Shown here piece after piece: positions 1 through 4,162 of a stretch of DNA of 5,178 nt. Both the position numbers and the translations under genes were made by a program. Where the stretch lies: contig CAMCHA010000219.1 in assembly GCA_945874515.1 (NCBI GenBank), positions 1-5,178 of the forward strand, given 5' to 3'. The notes under the pieces were generated by a model that was not told where the DNA came from, did no database searches, and was given only the letters and a program-made list of their open reading frames with translations. Within the stretch, counting starts at the first letter, position 1; each line of letters begins with the position of its first letter. This DNA is from Asaia bogorensis. Its GTDB lineage: Bacteria > Pseudomonadota > Alphaproteobacteria > Acetobacterales > Acetobacteraceae.

Positions 1-1
1 C

Positions 2-946
2 TGGCAGACGGCCGGCGCGCTACTGATGATCTTCGGCGGATTGCTCCTCGCGGCGCTTCTCGATGTCGCGACGCGCGGGCTTCTGCATATTCTTCCCGTG
101 GGTCGTGGTGCTTGCTTCGCGATAGTCTGCACAATATTCGCAGGTCTCATTCTGGTTGGTATCGCCTGGGGCGGATATACAATCGTCCAGGAGTGGGACG
201 AATTGCATCGCGTCCTTAGCAGTCAGCGGAAGAACATCGGGAACCGGCTCGCGGATATGGGGGTACAGACGCCCGGTCCGCGCGGGGGGCGCATTACTGA
301 CGAGCAGATCGCCAATATACTCCTGCCGGATCCCGCCGGGCTTTTTGGTCGCGCGCAATCAGCGCTTGGCACCGCGGGCGATGTCCTCCTCATGCTCTTC
401 ATCGGCTTCTTTGTGGGCCTCAATCCTGGCGCCTATAGAAATGGGCTGGAGAGCCTGCTGCCGCGGGAGCGCCGCCACCTTGTACTCGAAATTGTCGATG
501 AAATGGCCGATACGCTCCAGTGGTGGCTCGTCGGCCAAGTAGTTGGGATCATCGTGGTCGGCCTGTCGATTGCGCTGGCGCTGGTTGCTTTGGGTACGCC
601 GGGTGCCCTGGTTCTAGGTTTGATGGCCGGCGTCCTCAATTTTATCCCCTACCTGGGCGCCTTTATCGGCGCCGTTCCGATTGCTATCGCCGCCTCTTCG
701 CAGGGGAGTACGATGGTCGCCTGGGTGATCGCGATCTATGTTTTTATCCAGATCATCGAAGGATACGTGCTCACGCCGCTCATTCAGCGGCGCACAGTCC
801 ATATTCAACCCGCTCACGCGCTTGGTATGCAAATGTTGATGGGAACGCTGTTTGGCGCCATCGGGATCGCCCTGGCTGCTCCGCTTCAGGCCGTGCTCCG
901 TGTGGCGATCATACGCTTTTCGGGGAGTAAAGCGGACCAAGTTTAG
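2..946 (+). CDS. AI-2E family transporter (permease), 5' truncated by window edge
   Basis: Polytopic inner-membrane permease of the AI-2E/UPF0118 family. Members export or take up small molecules (autoinducer-2 in TqsA) or act as Na+/H+ antiporters; the substrate here cannot be told. The frame is open from base 2, so the ATG at 26 is probably internal: WQTAGALL precedes it and continues the first hydrophobic segment. About 314 residues are visible, whereas full members are usually 340-380, so a few dozen N-terminal residues are missing. Numbered from the ATG at 26, hydrophobic segments lie near 1-20, 30-52, 117-132, 168-190, 192-225, 228-250 and 270-295. Between them is the soluble stretch (about 55-115) typical of the family. 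Diagnostic motifs are NFIPYLGAFIGAVP (205-218), and LTPLIQRRTVHIQP (249-262) followed by FGAIGIALAAPLQAVL (276-291). It converges with the VIT gene. Family assignment is firm, substrate unknown. Confidence 0.93.
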   Translation, partial: WQTAGALLMIFGGLLLAALLDVATRGLLHILPVGRGACFAIVCTIFAGLILVGIAWGGYTIVQEWDELHRVLSSQRKNIGNRLADMGVQTPGPRGGRITDEQIANILLPDPAGLFGRAQSALGTAGDVLLMLFIGFFVGLNPGAYRNGLESLLPRERRHLVLEIVDEMADTLQWWLVGQVVGIIVVGLSIALALVALGTPGALVLGLMAGVLNFIPYLGAFIGAVPIAIAASSQGSTMVAWVIAIYVFIQIIEGYVLTPLIQRRTVHIQPAHALGMQMLMGTLFGAIGIALAAPLQAVLRVAIIRFSGSKADQV

Positions 947-967
947 GCATCAAAACGACAAACATCC

Positions 968-990
968 TACGAAACGGCCTTAACTTCGTA
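968..990. terminator. weak inverted repeat between convergent genes, possible bidirectional terminator
   Basis: TACGAA (968-973) and TTCGTA (985-990) are perfect reverse complements around an 11-base loop. They lie in the 53-base gap between the stops of the convergent permease and VIT genes. There is no good T-run on either strand, so intrinsic termination is uncertain. The position is the main argument for it. Confidence 0.3.
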
Positions 991-999
991 ACGCGCTTA

Positions 1000-1701
1000 C
1001 TACACCACAGTGCCGAAAAGCGCGCCGATGCCGGCAGTCAACGCCATCGCCAGCGCGCCCCAAAATGTTACACGCGCCGTGGCACGCAATATGTTGGCAC
1101 CACCAGCTTGCGCCCCAACGGCCCCCAGCCTTGCCAGGAAGGCGAGTGAGGCGCCGGAGACGATCCACACAAGAAGATGGGTCGGTGCGATCACCACCAT
1201 CAGCAAAGGCATTGCCGCGCCAACGGCGAAGGTGGCTGCTGATGTCAGTGCGGCCTGGATCGGCCGCGCGGTAGTGATCTCAGATATCCCGAGCTCATCC
1301 TGCGCATGGGCAAGCAGCGCATCCTTGGCCATCAACTGCTCGGCGACCCGCAGGGCCAGATCGCGGTCCACCCCGCGCCGGACATAAATCTCCGCCAGTT
1401 CCTCGTGCTCGGAGGCGGGATTGTCCTGCAGTTCCTGGGCTTCGCGGGCAAGGTCAGCCTGTTCCGTATCAGATTGAGAACTGACTGAGACGTATTCGCC
1501 AGCCGCCATTGACATCGCACCGGCGACCAAGCCGGCGACACCGGCGATGAGGATGTCGCTCTGAGTAGCAGCAGCAGCGGCGACACCGACGATCAGACTG
1601 GCGGTTGAGACGATGCCATCATTCGCCCCGAGCACCGCGGCCCGCAGCCATCCGATACGTGAGACCAGGTGGCGTTCCGGATGCGGGTGGAAGCGCGCCA
1701 T
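1000..1701 (-). CDS. VIT family (VIT1/CCC1-type) iron/manganese transporter
   Basis: Membrane transporter of the vacuolar iron transporter family, 233 residues, close to the usual size of bacterial VIT proteins. Known members move Fe2+ and/or Mn2+ out of the cytoplasm, probably by proton exchange; here that would mean export across the inner membrane. TM1 (about 18-45) carries GANDGIVSTASLIVGV (25-40). TM2 (about 48-73) ends in GAMSMAAGEYVSVSSQSD (61-78), the family signature. The cytoplasmic loop (79-145) is rich in Glu (E80, E87, E90, E98, E100, E101, E104), as in the metal-binding region of the family. Three more helices follow (about 148-171, 174-192, 212-231). No ferritin-like domain is attached, so it is not an MbfA-type fusion. 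The start at 1701 is chosen because AGAAGGA (1709-1715) sits 7 bases upstream and the conserved N-terminus begins just after it. The frame stays open upstream to 1851, but that part overlaps the neighbouring gene and looks non-coding. Probably last gene of the minus-strand operon or separately transcribed. Confidence 0.93.
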   Translation of the reverse strand: MARFHPHPERHLVSRIGWLRAAVLGANDGIVSTASLIVGVAAAAATQSDILIAGVAGLVAGAMSMAAGEYVSVSSQSDTEQADLAREAQELQDNPASEHEELAEIYVRRGVDRDLALRVAEQLMAKDALLAHAQDELGISEITTARPIQAALTSAATFAVGAAMPLLMVVIAPTHLLVWIVSGASLAFLARLGAVGAQAGGANILRATARVTFWGALAMALTAGIGALFGTVV

Positions 1702-1756
1702 TGCCTGGTCCTTCTGGTTGCTGCTTTCGCCTGCGGCGATTGGGATGTGCTGCTTC

Positions 1757-1782
1757 GTGCATCTTTCACCGACAGGATGCAC
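1757..1782 (-). other. inverted repeat in the leader of the VIT gene
   Basis: GTGCATC (1757-1763) and GATGCAC (1776-1782) form a perfect 7-base inverted repeat with a 12-base loop, in the 124-base gap between the small membrane protein gene and the VIT gene. It lies about 56-80 bases upstream of the VIT start. It could be a leader stem-loop or an operator half-site pair. No known metal-regulator box (Fur, Irr, RirA/Iron-box, MntR) is recognised in it. Confidence 0.35.
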
Positions 1783-1825
1783 AATCCGGTAAAGCTTAGC
1801 AGAGCTTGGATACCACGATGAAAGT

Positions 1826-2275
1826 TTACTTACTTGCACCCCTGCCGGCAAAAAAGCCGCCGATCAGCGATACGGCAAGGAGTTCCATCGGCGACAGATC
1901 TCGTCCCACCCGTAATGCCGCCGTCAGCGCATTCTGGCCCTGGGGGGTGCGCACCGCACTTAGGGACTGCAGCAAAGTCTCGAAATTTTCAGGAGGCGCT
2001 TGCGCCGCAGAAGCAGGACGCGATGACCTTTTGTGCCATCGCATGAGCGCGACACCGCAGATGACCGCGACCAGCCCGTAAACTACAGAGATAACGGCCG
2101 CAGCGAAGACTGGTCCCTGGGATGCGCTGAGGTGCATGTATGCGGCAAAGGTACCGAAACCTATGCAAACGATCGTAAACAGCGTCACCACCTCAGCACC
2201 AATGGCACCAATCATAAAATCGCGCGGATGCCAATCTGCCGCAGCGCTCATCAAGCGATGTAACCCGCGGAACAT
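1826..2275 (-). CDS. small two-helix membrane protein, holin-superfamily-like (putative)
   Basis: Predicted inner-membrane protein of 149 residues. Two strong hydrophobic helices are visible, about 20-47 (DFMIGAIGAEVVTLFTIV...) and 53-79 (GPVFAAAVISVVYGLVAVI...). A basic, Ala/Pro-rich linker follows (80-96), then a polar stretch and a short hydrophobic C-terminus (132-146, ELLAVSLIGGFFAGRG). The architecture and the DUF883 neighbour resemble the 'phage holin family' (Phage_holin_3_6/DUF1469) membrane proteins of proteobacterial chromosomes, which are not lysis proteins. The match is by architecture, not by a clear motif, so the family call is tentative. The ATG at 2275 lies only 6 bases after the DUF883 stop, suggesting translational coupling. 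No convincing Shine-Dalgarno is seen there; an internal ATG at 2251 (MSAAAD...) is the alternative. Its stop lies 124 bases before the VIT start. Confidence 0.72.
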   Translation of the reverse strand: MFRGLHRLMSAAADWHPRDFMIGAIGAEVVTLFTIVCIGFGTFAAYMHLSASQGPVFAAAVISVVYGLVAVICGVALMRWHKRSSRPASAAQAPPENFETLLQSLSAVRTPQGQNALTAALRVGRDLSPMELLAVSLIGGFFAGRGASK

Positions 2276-2281
2276 GTGCGG

Positions 2282-2596
2282 TCAGTGCCGCGCGCGGGTC
2301 ATTACGCCGAGCGCCATTCCCACACCGAAAGAGATCAGCATGGCTGTGAGCGGATGGCGTTCGATGCTGGCCTCAATCTCTCCGCCGGCGCCATTCATGC
2401 GGGACTTAACGTCGGCAGCTGTACTGGAAAACTTGGCCTTTGCATCTTCAACAGCATCCGAGACATGCTGGGCGACCCCCGGTGCCGGGTTTTGCAGAAG
2501 CGCGCTGACGGATTCCGACAAACGCGCGATGTCTTGCCGCAGTGCGGCCAGATACGTTGTGGTGTCTTCCAATGTGCCTTCGGTAGTTTTGGTCAT
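2282..2596 (-). CDS. DUF883/YqjD-ElaB-like tail-anchored membrane protein
   Basis: Protein of 104 residues with the layout of the YqjD/ElaB/DUF883 group. A long amphipathic helical region (about 10-80, rich in Ala, Asp, Glu, Lys) is followed by one C-terminal membrane helix with a basic tail: IERHPLTAMLISFGVGMALG (78-97), then VMTRARH. In E. coli YqjD is a stationary-phase inner-membrane protein that binds ribosomes; whether this distant relative does so is unknown. The start is set at the ATG at 2596, because GGAGA (2602-2606) lies 5 bases upstream. A longer reading from TTG at 2608 would consume that ribosome binding site. It follows the SYLF gene by 81 bases that contain a strong hairpin, and precedes the two-helix membrane protein by 6 bases, so the three are probably co-transcribed. 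Confidence 0.8.
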   Translation of the reverse strand: MTKTTEGTLEDTTTYLAALRQDIARLSESVSALLQNPAPGVAQHVSDAVEDAKAKFSSTAADVKSRMNGAGGEIEASIERHPLTAMLISFGVGMALGVMTRARH

Positions 2597-2633
2597 GGAA
2601 TTCTCCAATCATGATGAAAGACGGGAACCTTCA

Positions 2634-2657
2634 CGCCGTGCCGGGATTGGCACGGCG
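2634..2657 (-). other. strong perfect hairpin between the SYLF and DUF883 genes
   Basis: CGCCGTGCC (2634-2642) and GGCACGGCG (2649-2657) are exact reverse complements around the 6-base loop GGGATT, giving a 9-bp very GC-rich stem. It lies 20 bases past the SYLF stop and 37 bases before the DUF883 start. On the minus strand it is followed by TGAAGGTTCCCGTC, not a T-run, so it is not a classic intrinsic terminator. Partial termination, or protection of the 3' end of the upstream message, is plausible (inference). Confidence 0.6.
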
Positions 2658-2677
2658 GGAATGGTCAATTCGAGCGG

Positions 2678-3247
2678 TCAGCTAGGATTTGTGCGGGTGA
2701 TCTTGGAACCGTTGATTGCAAGGGAAGCCATCAGCCCCTGCTGGCTGAAGCTGACCGTGTAGACAGCCTCGGTTAGCGTCGTTGAAGTAACGTTTGCCTG
2801 CAAACCTGCGTCGAACGCTACAACCGACGGGCCAACGCCGATCTCCCAGCCATTCGCGGCATCAAGCGCTGCGCGCGCCGCATCCGTCATGAAAAACATG
2901 GCGAGCCCAGCAACCTGCGCGCCGATGGTGAAGCCGAAGGATGCGCCGGCGATATTATAATAGCCAACTGTGCGGTCACCCTCGATCAACGCGCCCTGAC
3001 CATACTGGCCACCAACGATGAAACCGCCGCTCAGGATGCGTGGGAAAATCAGGATGGACTTCGCCTGAGCGAATAGTGGGCCCGTTCTTTCCTGTGCGCG
3101 CAGGGTGCGCAACGCGGTCGCAACCTCACCATCAATCTCGGCACGCGTGCTGGCCTGCGCCTTTCCTGGTGCGACGGTGAGCATGGCAGGCGCCAGGGCG
3201 ATCGCAGCGCCCAACGGAAGTAGATGGCGGCGGGTGGTCTGGGTCAT
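2678..3247 (-). CDS. exported SYLF-domain (Ysc84-like, lipid-binding) protein with Tat-like signal
   Basis: Secreted or periplasmic protein of 189 residues of the SYLF/DUF500/Ysc84 family; eukaryotic members bind phosphoinositides, while bacterial roles are poorly known. The N-terminus has MTQTTRRHLLPLG, an RR pair resembling a Tat motif, then a hydrophobic core (10-26) and a likely cleavage after AQA (about 32). SYLF core features follow: ALRTLRAQERTGPLFAQAKS (45-64), ILIFPRILSGGFIVGGQYGQ (65-84), YYNIAGASFGFTIGAQ (96-111) and WEIGVGPSVVAFDAG (134-148). The length is complete for the family. The ATG at 3247 has AAGGAG (3254-3259) 6 bases upstream, a very good ribosome binding site. It is the first gene of the minus-strand cluster. 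A 5-bp hairpin lies just upstream of the ribosome binding site, a longer one at 3331-3353, and an FNR-type box at 3403-3416. Family assignment is firm; Tat rather than Sec export is a guess from the RR. Confidence 0.92.
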   Translation of the reverse strand: MTQTTRRHLLPLGAAIALAPAMLTVAPGKAQASTRAEIDGEVATALRTLRAQERTGPLFAQAKSILIFPRILSGGFIVGGQYGQGALIEGDRTVGYYNIAGASFGFTIGAQVAGLAMFFMTDAARAALDAANGWEIGVGPSVVAFDAGLQANVTSTTLTEAVYTVSFSQQGLMASLAINGSKITRTNPS

Positions 3248-3265
3248 GTTATTCTCCTTAAGGAT

Positions 3266-3278
3266 GGCGCGGAGCGCC
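3266..3278 (-). other. short hairpin immediately upstream of the SYLF ribosome binding site
   Basis: GGCGC (3266-3270) and GCGCC (3274-3278) pair around a 3-base loop. On the minus-strand transcript this stem ends about 6 bases before the AAGGAG of the SYLF gene. It could affect ribosome access or mRNA stability, but a 5-bp stem in GC-rich DNA may be chance. Confidence 0.35.
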
Positions 3279-3330
3279 TTTCAATCTACTGGGCGAACCC
3301 CAGCATTCGTTGTTAGCATCCCTCGTATCG

Positions 3331-3353
3331 CGGCGGAAGCAAGCTCTCCGCCG
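3331..3353 (-). other. inverted repeat in the SYLF upstream region
   Basis: CGGCGGA (3331-3337) and TCCGCCG (3347-3353) are perfect 7-base reverse complements with a 9-base loop. A weak -10-like hexamer on the minus strand, CATAAG (3364-3369), would place a transcript start near 3357, putting this hairpin at the very 5' end of the SYLF message. The stem is seen directly; the transcript start is inference. Confidence 0.45.
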
Positions 3354-3402
3354 TCCCGCAGTACTTATGAGCACCACCAGTAAGGCCATTTTTTTGTGTG
3401 CC

Positions 3403-3416
3403 TTGATACACATCAA
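3403..3416. promoter_or_regulatory. FNR-type operator, TTGAT-N4-ATCAA
   Basis: TTGATACACATCAA is a perfect palindromic match to the consensus of the FNR/ANR/FixK branch of CRP-family regulators, which respond to low oxygen or related signals. It lies 156 bases upstream of the SYLF start, inside an AT-rich patch. It is symmetric, so direction is not fixed. The nearest candidate -10 on the minus strand (CATAAG, 3364-3369) would put the box centre near -52, not the ideal -41.5. On the plus strand no gene follows it closely. An overlapping TGTGT-N8-ACACA repeat (about 3396-3413) is also present. Sequence match is strong; function is inferred. Confidence 0.6.
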
Positions 3417-3637
3417 TCTTCGTGATTATTTATGAATCCATCCTCCCCCACATGTTTGATTCGATGTTGGCGTTAGTCGGCTGGCCGCCCACGTTCACCG
3501 GGTTAAACTGAGGGCCTGGTGTCCACCGCAGTGCGCTGGCCGACCCAGACGCCGCAATGCGGCAAGGCAGTTCCCCAGATCCATTAGGCGGCGCCATGCG
3601 CGCCGGCCTTGGGCTCGTTTTTTTGGGCTTCCGCGTT

Positions 3638-3712
3638 TCAGCGAAGACCGAGGAACCCAAGAATGAAGAGCACAATAACCACAGCGCCGACGACATAGAT
3701 GATTCTGTTCAC
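3638..3712 (-). CDS. 24-residue single-helix membrane protein, GTG start
   Basis: Very small protein that begins (M/V)NRIIYVVGAVVIVLF and ends ILGFLGLR: one hydrophobic helix (about 4-21) with a basic residue near each end. Short proteins of this NRIIY...V.LF.LGFLGLR style occur as standalone hypothetical proteins in alphaproteobacteria (recalled, not searched). The start is the GTG at 3712, because AGGAGA (3720-3725) is 7 bases upstream. The ATG at 3719 in another frame directly abuts that ribosome binding site and gives a protein with no recognisable features. The stop is TGA at 3638. It is preceded on the minus strand by two adjacent inverted repeats and is divergent from the DUF3309 gene. 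Function unknown. Confidence 0.75.
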   Translation of the reverse strand: MNRIIYVVGAVVIVLFILGFLGLR

Positions 3713-3734
3713 GACCCATTCTCCTATGCTTACA

Positions 3735-3765
3735 TGCGACACTCTTCGCACCGAAAATACTTTCG
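3735..3765. repeat. two adjacent inverted repeats upstream of the 24-residue gene
   Basis: TGCGA-N6-TCGCA occupies 3735-3750 and CGAAA-N4-TTTCG occupies 3752-3765, one base apart. Both have perfect 5-base arms. They lie 10-40 bases upstream of the Shine-Dalgarno of the minus-strand small gene, where an operator or core promoter would be expected. No known regulator is recognised. Confidence 0.4.
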
Positions 3766-3888
3766 ATTGCGCGGCCGGGAGTCCGTAAGGCTACTACCCG
3801 CCGCGCGGACTATCTCAATGCAGACACGCGATCCCGCGTACCCCGCATCAATTCCCGATGTCTTTGGACCATATCCACGGTTGCGATG

Positions 3889-3902
3889 TTGATCTAACGC
3901 AA
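3889..3902 (+). promoter_or_regulatory. FixK/FNR-like site upstream of the DUF3309 gene
   Basis: TTGATCTAACGCAA fits the loose FixK2-type pattern TTG(A/C)-N6-(T/G)CAA and has a perfect left FNR half-site, but its right half is weaker than that of the box at 3403. Its centre (3895.5) is 41.5 bases before 3937. A -10-like TACGGT (3925-3930) sits where the -10 of a start at 3937 should be, giving class II activator geometry and a leader of about 29 bases. The -10 matches TATAAT at only 3 of 6 positions, so this is tentative. Confidence 0.4.
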
Positions 3903-3965
3903 CCCAATGAAGCATTTTCGTGTTTACGGTAACTTTCATCTCCAAATCCAAAAGGAAAAGATAAC

Positions 3966-4130
3966 ATGACAATTGGAACAATCCTCATCATCATCCTCAT
4001 TGTCGCTTTGCTCGGCGGCTTTGCCGGGGTGGTCGGCGGTTACGGGTATGGCTTTGGCCACGGCGGCGTTGGCGTGCTGGGTACGGTGCTGATCATCGTC
4101 GTCATCCTCGTGCTACTCGGTCGACTCTAA
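3966..4130 (+). CDS. DUF3309 family small membrane protein
   Basis: Protein of 54 residues with the DUF3309 pattern. MTIGTILIIILIVALLGG forms a first hydrophobic helix (3-22), a Gly/Tyr-rich turn GGYGYGFGHGG follows (24-34), and a second helix ends in LIIVVILVLLGRL (42-54). The opening (MT.GTIL.IILI) and the ending LLGRL are the family hallmarks. The function of the family is unknown. The ATG at 3966 has AAGGA (3952-3956) 9 bases upstream. The usual Pro/Trp residues before the central turn of many relatives are replaced here by FAGVVGG. It is followed closely by the ABC transporter gene on the same strand, so co-transcription is possible. Confidence 0.88.
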   Translation: MTIGTILIIILIVALLGGFAGVVGGYGYGFGHGGVGVLGTVLIIVVILVLLGRL

Positions 4131-4162
4131 CCCGCACCATCCCGGCGTTGGATAAGTTGTCT

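Larger units (their letters stand above)
3248..3637. other. 390-base stretch without a confident gene; regulatory sequences and hairpins
   Basis: Upstream region of the SYLF gene (minus strand) and the 3' side of the 24-residue membrane gene. It holds two hairpins, an FNR-type palindrome and an AT-rich patch (about 3385-3440) that contrasts with the GC-rich flanks and is promoter-like. Short T-runs lie at about 3389-3395 and 3618-3624; neither follows a convincing stem. The part from about 3430 to 3637 has open frames, but none has a recognisable protein, a good start or a ribosome binding site. Confidence 0.6.
3713..3965. promoter_or_regulatory. divergent intergenic region of the 24-residue gene and the DUF3309 gene
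   Basis: These 253 bases separate two small membrane-protein genes that face away from each other, so promoters for both should lie here. Two adjacent inverted repeats occur at the left end, and a FixK/FNR-like site is at 3889-3902. No sigma-EcfG type pair (GGAAC ... CGTT) was found on either strand. Open frames across it lack good starts and recognisable proteins. Confidence 0.55.

Noticed and set aside
1702..1851. N-terminal extension of the VIT gene to an ATG at 1851
   Set aside because: It overlaps the end of the upstream gene, has no family resemblance, and a strong ribosome binding site sits 7 bases before the ATG at 1701 where conserved sequence begins.
1826..2275. Phage lysis holin, hence a prophage remnant
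   Set aside because: No endolysin, spanin or phage structural gene is near. Chromosomal holin-superfamily-like membrane proteins next to DUF883 genes are ordinary.
3600..3634. T7 run after GC-rich sequence as a plus-strand intrinsic terminator
   Set aside because: No stem of more than about 3-4 pairs directly precedes the T-run, and no plus-strand gene ends nearby.
3430..3696. Minus-strand frame of 88 codons (ending ...IESNMWGRMDS)
   Set aside because: It overlaps the 24-residue gene in another frame, has no ribosome binding site and no recognisable family. A decayed remnant in its C-terminal part (about 3430-3540) cannot be excluded.
3557..3892. Plus-strand frame of 111 codons
   Set aside because: It is antisense to the 24-residue gene, crosses its promoter region, has no ribosome binding site, and the protein looks like random translation.
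3248..3965. Sigma-EcfG general stress promoter (GGAAC-N16/17-CGTT)
   Set aside because: Checked by eye on both strands of the intergenic DNA; GGAAC-like elements occur but without the partner at the right spacing and direction.
3730..3981. Minus-strand frame of 83 codons
   Set aside because: It covers the promoter region and start of the well-supported DUF3309 gene on the other strand and matches nothing recognised.
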